Origin: Guillardia theta CCMP2712
Taxonomy: Eukaryota > Cryptophyceae > Pyrenomonadales > Geminigeraceae
Length of the DNA: 51,940 nucleotides
Assembly (NCBI RefSeq): GCF_000315625.1
Contig: NW_005434570.1
Coordinates: forward strand, 171,390 to 223,329
Reading direction: 5' to 3'
Below, one piece after another: positions 33,663 to 44,577 of this stretch. The position numbers and the translations under genes are program-made. The notes beneath the pieces are model-generated. The model saw nothing but the letters and a program-made list of their open reading frames with translations. It ran no database searches and was not told the DNA's origin. Position 1 is the stretch's first letter. Every line of letters begins with the position of its first letter.

Positions 33663-36600
33663 ATCTACCTCCACATCTTGGTTCACCAGCACCTTTTTGC
33701 GCGCCAAATGTTCTGCATCCTTGAACTTGAGCTCGAGCGGCGCGTACCCGATCACTTGCATGACGCTCCTTGCCGTCGACCCCTCCGCGTGCGCTGCTCG
33801 CCCCGAGTCAGCCACGAGGTTGCGGTAGAGGAACTCGTAGCGAGAGAGCCCCAGGTTGAGGAGGAGGCGACCAGGCTGCCGCAGAGAGCAGAGGAGATCA
33901 GTAACTTCCCCGAGGATCAGGTAAGTCGGCCGTGAGGTGAGTGTGGCCTCCACGTTGTAGGCCATGGAGATGCTCTCCCAGTCTTTGTCGTACTCGCTCC
34001 TCTCGAAGGAGCTCGGATGAAAGAGAGTCCCGTCCCGTCCTTCCCGCCGCCTCTGCAGGTCAAACTCAGCATAACGACAAGAAGGAGGATGTCGGTACAG
34101 ATTATCTCATGATGACAATGGTGGTGGTGGTGGTGGTGGTGGTGGTGATGATGATGATGAGGAGGAGGAGGAGGAGAATGGGGCAGGGCGAGGAGACGAT
34201 CAAATCTTGATGTGAGTGTGTGGTGATGGCGCTGGTAGCTGATGATGATGATGATGATCTTACCCAGCCCTTCCAGGTGCAGCCAGACAGATCAGCTGCA
34301 ACGACACCGTACACGGAGTGGATGGGGTCCAGGAACTGGAGGATGGCTCTGTAGCGGGTGATCATGTGAAGGAACGTCTCGAGCTCCTGGGAGGGGTCCT
34401 GTATCCTCTCCGCGTGCTCGTAGACTTCGTAGTGCTCGGCGTCGAAGGGCTGGAGCTCGATCTTGACTCGAGAGCTGGCAGGGACGTGGAGAAGGATGAG
34501 GGGCTTGGAGTGCTTCTTTGCCGCATCCTTCTCCTGCTTCACCATGTCCCTCACTAGCGCGTTGCGGATGGTCTGAACCTGGTCTCCTCGCTCCCACTGC
34601 CTAAAGGATCTGAGCTGCTGGATCGTGTGAAGGTCCCGCTGCCGCTTCCTGTCTCCGACGGCTCTCTTGAGCAAGTCGACAATGAGGATGACGTAGGAGA
34701 TGAAGATAACTTCGTCCACCCGCTGATTTCTCATCACCCGCACCATGTCAGGGATCAGGTCGTGCTTGCGCCACAAGAAGATGGTCCGCATGTAGTCCTC
34801 GAACTTAATCGTCTCGCTCACATCCTCCGACAGCAGGAACAAGGGCACGAACCGCTTCCAGCTCTCCGTCTTCTCCAGTATGCTCATGTCCCGCTGCAGC
34901 CTCACGAGGACGTTGAGCTCGGAGCGGATCAGGAGCTCAATGGCGTCGTCGTCCTCGTTCCTCACCAGCTCCCCGTCCTTCCCTCGGTACCCGAACGGGT
35001 AGGGCAGCACGCACATCATGCGGTTGAGGACTGAGATAGGAGCTCGACCTGTCTGCCTGTCGAACAAGGAGAAGATCTGCGAGATCAGCTGCGTCTGCTC
35101 CGTGGTCGGGCCCGTCGACCAGTCGCCGTCCTGGGAGTCTCCGACCTCTTCGGTGAAGAAACCGAAGTTGTCGAGGATCATGCCGATGAAGAGATTGAGC
35201 ATCACCTTCTCGCACACGAGCTTCATCACCACGAACACGATGAACGAGTAGCTCTGCCCGCAGTCCCCGAAGGACAAGTTGAAGTCCTTCCACTCCCTCC
35301 ACCCGTAGACTGAGTCATCGAAGACGGGGGTGCAGTAGGGAGGTTGTATCCCGCAGTCCTTCACCAGCTCCTGCCACTCGTCCCCCGTCACGATCTGCAA
35401 GATGGTCATAAGAGAGCTCTCGTATGAGAAGAAACTGGCGGTGGGGCCGAGCCGAACGCCGTTCCTTGTGGTGCCGAACATCTGGACGAAGCTGACAGCG
35501 AAGATGGAGTAGACGAGGACCAGGAGGAGGACGATGTTTGCAAGCTGGGGGAGACAGGAGACCAGGGTCTCAAGGATGATACGGATAGGAGTGATCATCT
35601 TCATCAGCTTGAAGATTCGGAACAACCGAAAAGACTTAGAGAACTGAGAGACCTTGTCGTTCTGTGCCATGTACCCGGCAGAAGACCCGAGCGCAATGAT
35701 GAGGTCGAAAGTCTTCCAGTTGTCATTCAGGAAGGCCCCAGGGCCAAACCCAACGAGGTTGATGCAGACTTCTAGCAAGAGGACGGCGTAGAAGAAGTTG
35801 TTCTGTGAGTTGATCATGTTCTCGAAACTCTGTGAGGCCCCGGCATGATCGACGAGCATGAACGTCACGTTGATCAGCACGCAGAGAGAAGAAGTGACGT
35901 CAAAGTATCTGTGCTCTAGCAGCTTCCTTGCTTGCACGCTGACGCCATTCTGAGGCAGGCGGAACTTGAAGTACTTGGGCTTGTACATGTAGAGCTGACG
36001 GTTGAACCTTGAGAAGATGATGTCCTTCTCAGAAGACCCCTTGTTGGCGTTGAAGCCGTCGATGATAAAACCGACAAACAGGTTCATCACCTGAAGGAGA
36101 ATCAGTAAAAGCAAGAGTCAGCTCAATACACTCACAAACAACCCGCCGATGATGAGGTAGACGACGAAGAACAAGCCGTTGTACACGCTGTAGTTCACCT
36201 GAGGGCTCTGGTCGACGTCTGTCACGTCCATGGCCTGGTAGATCACGTTGACGTACTTGAATGTCATCACCTGGAACAGAGTCTGCACCGAGTTGCCAAA
36301 AGTGTCGAAGTCGAAACGAGGGTTCCGCCAGGAGGAGGGGACCGCAACCCCGTTATCGATGAGGAACCAGCCGAGGCAGTCTGCCTTGCCTTGAGGAAAG
36401 GCGACTGACGGGTCGCTGCAGGACTTGAACTTGCCGCCGAAGAGACCCATGCCTATGAGGCCGAACACCATGAAGGTGAAGATGGTGAAGATGATGACGT
36501 AGAGCACAGGAGTCAGGGTTCGGAGGAGAGCATCTATCACCAGCCTGAGCCCCTCGTTCCTCTTCATCAGCCTCAGCGGCCTCAGGGCTCTAGCAAGGCG

Positions 36601-39600
36601 GATGACCTTGCCGGTGTTGCCTTTCTGAAACCAGCCGGTCTCATCTATCCAGCTGAGGGAGAGCACCAGGAAGTCGAGCAGGTTCCAGCCGTCTTTGAAG
36701 TAGGCCTTCTTGGTGAACACCAGCCCGTGCTCCATCGCGCGAACTGAGAACTCCAGAGTGAAGATAATGTTGAGAAACCAGGTGAGGGCACGGGACACGG
36801 AGGCTGAGATGACGTTCGGAAAATCGGTGATGAGGTGGATGTCAGGAGCTGGAGGTGTGAGGGTCAAGAGGACACAACTGAGAAATATAGAGTTGTAGAC
36901 GATCAAGTCGAACCAAGCTTGTCTGGCCAGCCATGTCGCAAACCTTCGGATGCTGTTGTCTTTGTTGAAGAACATGAGGGTTCTTTCTTCTTCCTTCTTC
37001 TTGGTCTCGTCGATGTTGTAGGAGAAGCGAATCAGAGAATTTTGTGCTACTTGAACAAACTTGGATGTCAGGACAACGCGCTTGTGCTTTGATCCGGAGA
37101 TATGATGCAGAACCTCTTGTGAGAACGACTGCGGATGGTCTGAGAGAGCGCTGCTTCGACGTGGTACTTGTGACATCTCTTTCAACATTTGCGATTGACG
37201 TGAGAGCAGCCAAAGGTTGCGATATGCGTCTCTTATCATCTTCCTCGCAAAGTACAACCTCCCAGGCTGCGCAATCTTGGCAACAGTGTCGTGAATCTTG
37301 AAGTTCTCAATGATGGTAGCGACAAACAAGTTTGAGATGATAAGAGAGGCAAAGGTGAACCAGCCTATCAGGTAAATCGCTGCTCCCAATTGCGCAAACG
37401 TGCCATCCATAGCGTCCAACCCGCTGTATACCACTCCGCTCCACGAGTCACCTATCACGAGTTGAAACGTGGTCAACAGAGCGATAGGTAGCGAGCCGAA
37501 GTTGGATCGCGTGATAGGATCCATCTTCTCCTTGAAGATGTAACGGCCAGCAACCGCAAAAGAGAGGATGAGCACGAAGATGAAGGCTGTAAGGTTCCAC
37601 ACCGCACGGATGCTGCTAAGAGCTGAATACAAGAGATATTGCAAGGTGGGAAAATAATCCATGAGGTAGTAGAGGCGCACAGAGGGCAGTCGGATGAAGA
37701 AGGGACTGGAGATGATGGACCCGATCAGACCGCATGCTATCAAGAGCATCTCAAACTTGTTGCCGCCGTTGTCCCAGAAGTCACCGAAGGAACCATGCGA
37801 GAAGTACTTTAGCAAGAGAAGGAGGAGGAATATGGAGTTGACAATCCAGTAGGACAAGGTTGCGAAAGTTTTGAATGCCTCGGGAGAATCTCTCTGGTTG
37901 ATGGCCATGGCGACGGCGTGATAGAGGATGAGGCAGGACTGGAAGGTCTTGAAGCTGTCGCTCTCGCAGATGCTCTTGGCGATGTGCTGCACCGCCTTCT
38001 CCAGGTCGTCCTCGTGGTCGAGATGATCCCAGGTGACAGGTTCCGGGTGAACCTTGGAGCTCTGAGAGCTCCTCTCTGCCTCAGCCGCTTCAAGCTCCTC
38101 CTCCTTGAGGATGTCCTTGCTCCGCTCCTTCAAGTTCGAGAATGTCCCCGTCACCACTGCGACAAAAATTCCGAGCATCAAGAACGTACACAAGCACGAG
38201 ATGAGGAAGTAGCAGAGGAGCAGGATCGGTTGAAGCTCGGGCTCGCTCTCCAGGGATCTCCAGATGACGTCATAGTAGCTGTCAGGGCATGTGGACTGAA
38301 ACAGGTTCATCAGGGCCCCGGCTATGTTGTCATAGTGAGAGAAACCATAGCTGGGGTTCTCCAGTACCTTGCAGTACTGGTTGACAGGCCGACCGCTCTC
38401 AAAGTCGTTGAGCCCGCAGTCATGGTACCGTCCCTGGTGATCAAGGGGGTAGACCGTGTCGTACTGACCAGGAGTGACGTTGTAGTAGATCTTGCACCAG
38501 GTCAAATACGGGTATCCTCCTTCTATCAGCACGGGCGCATTGCTATAGTCCACCTCCTGTATCGCCTGCCCGTGCTCAGAAAAGTTACAAGTCGGACTCC
38601 AGCTCTCAGCAATCCCCGATGCACAGACAGGAAACGTCTGTCTGAACACAACGCAGTAACGTCGGAAAGAGTTTCGAAGCATCGCCATTAAGAATATACA
38701 GAAGGCGAGCATGAAGAAAAGAAGCATGAAGAAGACGCTGGCTAGTTGAACGGAGCCCTCAGTGATAGTGAGAATGATGAGGTTGATCTCATCAAACGTC
38801 TTGAAGCGCGAGAGAACTTTGAGGAGACGTATCAGACGGAAAGGCAACACGATCCCAGCATCCCCTCCTCCCAGAGACATTAGAACGATGGTGCTGAAGA
38901 AGATCACAAACTCAAGGCAATTCAACGCTGACAGTCGCAGCCATGAATGCTTGTTCTGTACCAGCCCCATAGCCACAACACCGACAAAAACTTCCATACC
39001 CAAGACAGCCAGGCAGAAATTATCGAGAGCAGACAAGGAAGTGTTCAACTTCGAGGCAGAGTTGATCTCAGCTTGAATGATGATTGATACGCTGTTGATA
39101 ATTGTGACCAGAGTGAAAAAGCCATTCCATCGGAACGAGTAATAGATCTCAAAGCATTTCATCCTTACAGGGCTTTTCCGTGAGAAACCCCCGAAGAAGT
39201 ACGGGATGGTACGTTCACAAGCATCTTCTAGCCTCGTCGGAGCATTCTGCAACTTGTTTACTTTCTGTCTGTCAGCATTCATTCGAGCTGTACTCTTGTC
39301 GTCCCTTGTACTATGACGTTCGTCATGGAAGTCATCTAGATTCACTCCGCTGTACTTCAATATCTCAGTCTTCACAATCTCTCGAATTCTCTGCAACCGA
39401 ACTTGGTCCACACTCTTTCCCATGTCCGTTCCATTGTTTTCTCTACTTGTTTCCATATCTGTTCCATTGTTTTCTCTACTTGTTTCCATGTCTGTTCCAT
39501 TGTTTTCTCTACTAGTTTCCATGTCTGTTTCATTATTTTTTCGATTAGTTTCCATCTCTGTTTCATTGTGCAAAACAACATGTTGATGCGTGCTTGGCTC

Positions 39601-40062
39601 TTCTGACTGAGAGCTTTGCGCCTCTCTCTGGCTCTCAGTCTGCGATGTCAGAGTGAGAGGCTTGAGGACAGACATTCTCTCACGCAGAGCTTTTAGCTTG
39701 GCGATTCTTCCTTGAAACTCCTCCAGGTGCCTCTCAAGGTCTGCCCGGTGCTTCCTCCTCCAGTCCCCCGTAGCTGTGCGATCACTGGCAGCTTCCGAGT
39801 TGAGCTGTCGGCCTGAATCGCCTTCAACGCTGCCATTTGTGACATGTTGAGGAAGATCATGAGGGTGATCTTGATTTTCGCTTACAATGGTGATGTTTGC
39901 TTCAGAACGCAGAGAAACATCGTCGCTGCCTATCGATGAAAGTATGGATGCATGAGGCGACAAATTTGTTGTCGCGTCGTCACTAGGACTATCGTTATGG
40001 TCGTATTTGTCAAGATGCTCATTATCATCATGGTCTTTCATCGCTCGCTCTCTTCTTCTCAT
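33654..40062 (-). CDS. Four-domain voltage-gated cation channel (NaV/CaV superfamily)
   Basis: Exons 40062-36136, 36090-34264 and 34040-33654 (last acceptor less certain) give about 2,046 residues. A charged N-terminus with an 11-residue repeat precedes four six-helix domains. S4 ladders: DI FRLIRLLKVLSRFK; DIII KVIRLARALRPLRLMKR; DIV FRLFRIFKLMKM; DII (YLMDYFPTLQYLLYSALSSI) nearly lacks positive charges. Pore loops: LFQSTCPDSYYDV, TTFQLVIGDSW, LFQVMTFKYVNVI and ILQIVTGDEW. Aligned on the FQ/LQ these place D, D, K and D in the selectivity ring. The DIII end LIIGGLFVMNLFVGFIIDGF is typical of the superfamily, and the 45-bp intron falls exactly there. After DIV there is a long cytoplasmic tail without an obvious EF-hand or IQ motif. 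It probably carries a depolarising Na+/Ca2+ current at the plasma or flagellar membrane. The start is the first ATG of the open frame; an upstream exon is possible. Confidence 0.9.
34066..34263. repeat. (GGT)n and (GAT)n microsatellites in the last channel intron
   Basis: The intron region carries a GGT run at about 34,120-34,148, GAT/GAG runs at 34,149-34,175, and GAT runs at about 34,240-34,260. The reading frame also stays open through it, so retention would only alter the tail. Confidence 0.8.
39419..39565 (-). repeat. 33-bp coding minisatellite in the channel N-terminus
   Basis: About four and a half copies of a 33-bp unit encoding ENNGTDMETSR (with ENNETDMETNR-type variants), hydrophilic and probably cytoplasmic. 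Copy number may vary between strains because the unit preserves the frame. Confidence 0.9.
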
Positions 40063-40350
40063 CTGACGCTTCTTCTTCTCTTCATCTTGTTTCCTTCTTT
40101 CACTCCTCCCATCCCAGCCAGACAACGACAGCAACTATTCTATTAAAACTCTAACCCTCATCCCCACTCAGTTTGGTGGCGCCGGGATCACTTCCAGGGG
40201 CCTTGGTCGCGGCGGCGGCCGGATATCATCATGATAGTATGCAGTGCCACCGGGCCGCTGAGCCGGGGTTGGGGGCGGACACGCTGGATGACCGCCCACT
40301 GGATGAGTGAAACAGTGCAACTATATTAACAACAAAACTCTCTGACATTC
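40063..40350. other. Intergenic spacer with GC-rich block
   Basis: 40,180-40,290 is GC-rich (GGTCGCGGCGGCGGCCGG). No coding signal. It lies upstream of the channel gene and downstream of the EsV-1-7 gene. Confidence 0.35.
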
Positions 40351-40932
40351 TCAGTGGGCTGGGCCTGCATTTCGACGTGTGGCTTGTGCGTTGGAGCTGG
40401 AGAAGGAGTCTCCGAATGATTGTTTCTCTTCCTGACATTGGAAAAGTTGGCTTGATGCTGTTCAGACCTTGATGAGAGCGGCAACAAGGAATCTCACCTG
40501 GCTTGTGAGACATACAGTACTCGGCTGTTGCTCGATAATGAAGGCTGTACGAGAATCATTCAGAATATTGATCGATACCACCTTGCCATGTTACCCGAAT
40601 GACGCTTGCTTCTTACAGCCAGCATGCTTGCACATAACGCGCGCCAGGTCATCCTGAGATCTGCTGGCATGCAGTTTACAGAATCGTCTGACCCGATCAT
40701 CCCTGTAGCCGAATCTTGCAACCTTATCACATGCTTTGAAAACATCATTCTTACGGGTCAGCGGTGCTTCCAGGTTACCTGTCTGCTGACAGCATCGATT
40801 AGGAGGGACATGAATGAAGTCCTTTTCTTTGTGCTCTTTGCAAGCTGAGGGCTCCAGGTCTCCAGGCTTCTTCCACATCGCTCTTTTGACACAATCCTGG
40901 AACGAACAAGTTTGCTTTGATTTCAAGTCGGA
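40351..40932 (-). CDS. EsV-1-7 domain cysteine-rich protein (5' end unresolved)
   Basis: Exon 40932-40595 joins exon 40544-40498 in phase. Three repeats of the form C-x4-C-x16-C-x2-H-x12 can be counted. The first is CSFQDC, 16 residues, CKEH, then 12 residues to RCC. The second has its first pair degenerate, then C DKVARFGYRDDRVRRF C with CKLH. The third is CKHAGC, 16 residues, CMSH. The third spans the intron, and its exact spacing confirms the splice. This is the EsV-1-7 repeat, first named from a brown-algal virus protein and known from the Ectocarpus developmental regulator IMMEDIATE UPRIGHT and from scattered algae. It is probably a zinc-binding nuclear or regulatory protein. A last exon ending in TGA at 40,351 is one in-phase option. 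The first coding exon upstream of the CCGGCAG acceptor was not found. Confidence 0.7.
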
Positions 40933-41360
40933 CTGCCGGAACAATCAAATCGATCAATCATCTTCAAAGGTGACCTCAAGGGCTTCGCGATGAGCAGAGC
41001 AGTGCAGTCGTAACCCTGTTGCTCCTTTTGCGGCAGCCAGTCAGCTCAGGCGCGAAACTAACTATCTCCCCACCTCCTAGCTTTGAGCTCAACCCATATG
41101 AAGCTGTTCTGTTGCATGCAGGATGAATACATTTTCCTTCTAATAATCGTAAGAGCCTGGCTATACAACACCCCTATTACTGAGCATGCTGTTTTCGTGC
41201 GAAGGTTCGGACAGAGCAGAGTGCAGCTTGCAGAGGAGCGAGCTTGAGACACCTCAAGTCAATTCAAAGCGTCCGATGAGTGTAAGCAAACCCCTTGTCA
41301 GGTGATTCCAGGCAGCCTTCGGGATGTGCACATGTTTGAGAGCGATGTCTAAACTCGACA
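40933..41360. other. Intergenic region
   Basis: Should include the 5' exon and promoter of the EsV-1-7 gene, but no ATG-bearing exon could be joined. Short frames at 41,058-41,252 lack support. Confidence 0.3.
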
Positions 41361-41852
41361 TCACTCATTGCCTACACCACTGTAGCATTCCTTCACCTCA
41401 AATTGACTTCCATGCCATGTTCGTTTTCTTCCATTATCCTGGAAGTCTTTCCACATTCGTGTCAGCAACAACAGGATCCTGTACCCACGTAGTCTATCGC
41501 TGACGACCTCTGAGACGTTCTCTACGGGAAATGAACCCAACTCTTCGATGGTCTTGAGCATCTACCAGGTCAAGCGCATCATTCACTGTCTTGCAGACAC
41601 TGAGAGCAGAGCTTTCACTAGCCCCTTTACCTGCTCCTTCACGTAATCTATCCTCAACAGAAGTTCTTGAAGGCTTTCAGTCCCTTTTGCTTTTTGCCCA
41701 AGCTCGACCTCTATCGCTCCTCCGCAAAGCCGCAGGCACCGACTGCTCAGAGACGCAATCGCATGGAGAGAGGAGGGATCATCGTGCATGCCACCATGCC
41801 TTCCGTTGCCATCAATCAGCAGCAAGAGCAGCAGCAAGTCCGCATGCCGCAT
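41361..41852 (-). CDS. Hypothetical protein with presequence and LRLCGG motif
   Basis: Two exons, 41852-41601 and 41552-41361, with a 48-bp intron give 147 residues. The N-terminus is a short hydrophobic signal-like stretch (MRHADLLLLLLLIDG), about 28 polar residues, then SSRCLRLCGGAIEVELGQKA and helical sequence (LQELLLRIDYVKEQVKGLVK). The second exon is ordinary soluble sequence (WKDFQDNGRKRTWHGSQFEV). No domain was recognised. The layout 'signal, polar linker, LRLxGG, helices' is the same as at the start of the DOHH gene at 30,082. An organelle- or ER-directed protein is possible. Confidence 0.45.
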
Positions 41853-43599
41853 CAATCGGACATGTAGCAGCAGTTCTGAACTGGATTATTTATTACTCAA
41901 CCGGTCAATCCGTCTGCTCAACTTCCTGGCCGAGTCCCGCCGCCCGACCGGCGGCTCCCGGCGCCGGGCCCCGAGCCTCAGGCTCGGAGCGTGATGATTC
42001 CTCGTCTTTACTCAAATTTAAGGTAAAAACAGTACGAGGAGGTGCGACTTGAGCAGGAAAAGTTAAGTTAAAAAGCTAGTAGAGAACTCAAAAATGGTCA
42101 AGTGCCTGACCGTCTCAGTACTCGGACTCCGGCGCTGGAATGCATGACGCAATGCAGCTGCTGATGCTTGAAAACAAAGCTGCTGGTGAATCTGGAGCGC
42201 AAATCCCCCTACGCTGTGCATCACTTGAGGCTTCCGATGTCTTGAATGCTGGGTTTGATTTGATTGCACTTATGTTGGGTTCCTTTTCCGATCTGCATAA
42301 AAGCGAAGATGCGGATTGATCAAGGAAGTCACTTCAGTTAAAATGCTTGAAGTGTATGTGCTTTGAAGCAAAGAGACTTTGACGGAATTGTTTGGAAACA
42401 TTTCCCAGGCCGACAATTGAAGGTATCGGAGATATCTCAAACCAACGATTGATTTCAGAGCATCTACACTGATATTCTTTTACTGGCTGATGTGGTTGGA
42501 ATATTCAAAGTTACATTTCCTTGCTTTTTCTGTCCTAAGTTCCTTTCAGAGTACTCTACAACATTTGCGTGTGAGGATGGCTGTTTTGAAAATGTGAACA
42601 GGGACAAGCGACTCCGAATCGGTTACTTTCAAAATTTTCATCTGACAGCTACTATGCTGCACTCATACTTGGATGATCAGAAACACGGTAAAGGGTGGCT
42701 CAATGTTCGTGGGGCTGTCAATTGGAATCCAAGGAAGCAAGGAGGCTTGACTTTGACATTCATATTCCTGTATTCAATTGCATGCTTGCCTTGTTGCAAA
42801 AGGTCCCGATTGATGACAAGCTTGTTACGTGTGCAGGATCGGATAGTGGGGGCACTATCTACATTGAAGGTCCGCTGTATTCTACACTCGTTTCCAAGCC
42901 TAGCTTGAACGTCGGTCGGTCTGTGATTAAAATGAAATTTTCGAGAATCGTGCGATTAGCTTGGACTTATGAAATAACCAGAGCCGCTGGCAAAGCGAGC
43001 TCGACTCAGCCTGGACTGGACCTGCCCAAAATAAGGGACAGGACTCCAGGCTAGGCATAGCCTCGATCGTCAACGAAGTCAGGCAATGGATTCTCAGACA
43101 GACTAGGAGCATTCAACGGCCTGATGTGCTCCCCTCATTCATAGTAAGAGAAGGAGCAGAAGCTTGTGAGAAGCGAGAGAGCAACAGGGAGCACTGCCCC
43201 TAGTCCTCCCCTTAGCCTATATAAGGATCAGCGTCTTCAGCTAGAAGGGTCTGTTCTCTGTCCTTATGTTCGATACCCCACATGACCAGCATCGTCAGCG
43301 TCAGCTAGTCATCACCGCACTTCACTTTTATGCGATACAGCAGAGATGCCTTGTGCATTCGCTGTAGACATGTGTAACTCGCGCTGTAGACAGCATGTAT
43401 AACTCGCATTTGGGATGTGACAGCACTGGCGGGTTCTCGTCATTCAGACGCTCGAAAAATGGCGATCGGTGGCATCATCTTTATCGAAGCAAACTTTACA
43501 GATAGGCCAACGAATACATCCATTGTGAAGGTAAACAAACATTTCTGCTTTGTGTGAATGAGTCAAACAAGATTTTTGACTGATGGAAAAGTGACATAT
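41853..43599. other. Intergenic region with a degenerate coding stretch
   Basis: 41,930-41,990 is GC-rich. At 42,490-43,054 two overlapping plus-strand frames look partly protein-like (RIGYFQNFHLTATMLHSYLD in one, IPVFNCMLALLQKVPIDDKL in the other) but change frame near 42,740 with no splice sites, so a decayed gene is likely. A TATATAAGGA element lies at about 43,220 without a clear gene downstream. Confidence 0.3.
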
Positions 43600-44136
43600 T
43601 CAACCCTGAAGCAACCTGGAGATCAGAGATTCCACTTGGTCCGGCTTCAGCATCTTGCTGATGGCTGCCCGGCTCTTCCCGTACTTCTTGGCAATGCTTG
43701 ACTGCTTCATCGGCTGGCTCCCTGATCCCGTTCCATAGAAGCTTGATATGATGTCCAGCTTCTCCGAGACGCTGAGCCTCGTCTTGCTCGCGCATGACTG
43801 CCGGTGCTTCTCCTTCCTCTCATCGCTCCACGGCTCTGGCGTAGGAGCCCCACGTTTTTTCGGAAGGCAGTCGAAGAGAGGGGCAGGGCTTGAGGAAGAG
43901 CAGTAGCTCGCGGATGAGCATGGAGAGGAAGGGGGGGAGGGGCCGATAGGGAACGAAGGAACGCAAGGAGGAAGAGCCTGGAGCTGGGGTGCGCCAGCCG
44001 GGGGGACGTAGGGCGGTAGGCGATCATCGGAGAATGGGCAGAGGAGGGAGGAGGTCCGGGTGAAGGAAGGGGATACGCAAACGGGGCAGTCGTGATCGAT
44101 GCAGACATGGAAGGGGAAGAGCGATGAGCCAAGCAT
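43600..44136 (-). CDS. CENP-B/psq-type helix-turn-helix DNA-binding protein
   Basis: Intronless frame of 178 residues (ATG 44136, stop 43600-43602). The N-terminal half is Pro/Ser/Cys-rich (CPVCVSPSFTRTSSLLCPFS). The C-terminal about 60 residues form a helix-turn-helix: LSVSEKLDIISSFYGTG, then SSIAKKYGKSRAAISKMLKP and DQVESLISRL. This matches the CENP-B N-terminal/pipsqueak pattern (EKLxII ... IAxxYGxSxxxISKxLK), a DNA-binding fold common in transposases and in proteins derived from them. No transposase catalytic domain follows, so it is either a domesticated DNA-binding protein or a solo HTH. Base composition is more GC-rich than the flanks. Confidence 0.6.
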   Translation of the reverse strand: MLGSSLFPFHVCIDHDCPVCVSPSFTRTSSLLCPFSDDRLPPYVPPAGAPQLQALPPCVPSFPIGPSPPSSPCSSASYCSSSSPAPLFDCLPKKRGAPTPEPWSDERKEKHRQSCASKTRLSVSEKLDIISSFYGTGSGSQPMKQSSIAKKYGKSRAAISKMLKPDQVESLISRLLQG

Positions 44137-44225
44137 GGCTGGTTCCTGGTTGGTGGATTTGTGACGACAGGAAGCGATGTTTATATTTGCTCGACCTGCA
44201 CGCTTCTGGTGACTAGTTCTTTTTT

Positions 44226-44522
44226 TTATTTGGAAACAGTCGGACGTTCATTTTTAGACTCTTTTGAAGGTAATTTTGTGTCGTAAACTGTGTAGTACAG
44301 AGTTTGGAGATGGTTCCGTGCACGGCTACAATTAAAATATTTGTCACAGTTTACTTCGTGCAGCGATTTTACTACCAACTTTACTCTATCGTCAACTTCG
44401 TGCATTACCACACGATCTCGGGGTTCTTGCCAGCGGAGTGGAACTGCGATCCTACGACGAACTGTTTCGAGGATGAATAACTGAAGAATGAAAATCTGTA
44501 CAAAGCAAAATAAACGTTTCAT
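44226..44522 (-). CDS. Hypothetical protein, weakly supported
   Basis: A 98-codon frame starting MKRLFCFVQIFILQLFILET, a possible signal anchor, followed by basic and polar sequence (RVVMHEVDDRVKLVVKSLHE). No domain, no conserved neighbour and no splice evidence. It lies just upstream of the CENP-B-like gene on the same strand. Confidence 0.25.
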   Translation of the reverse strand: MKRLFCFVQIFILQLFILETVRRRIAVPLRWQEPRDRVVMHEVDDRVKLVVKSLHEVNCDKYFNCSRARNHLQTLYYTVYDTKLPSKESKNERPTVSK

Positions 44523-44577
44523 ATTCAGAGATACATATACTTGTTCGCTTTGTATACGCCTTCACTTTTGACATTTG

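Noticed and set aside
34627-35034. Plus-strand frames inside the channel gene
   Set aside because: Antisense shadows of the clearly conserved channel exons.
42492-43054. Two overlapping frames that could be one gene
   Set aside because: They switch frame near 42,740 without splice sites and match no family; kept only as a possible decayed gene in the intergenic note.
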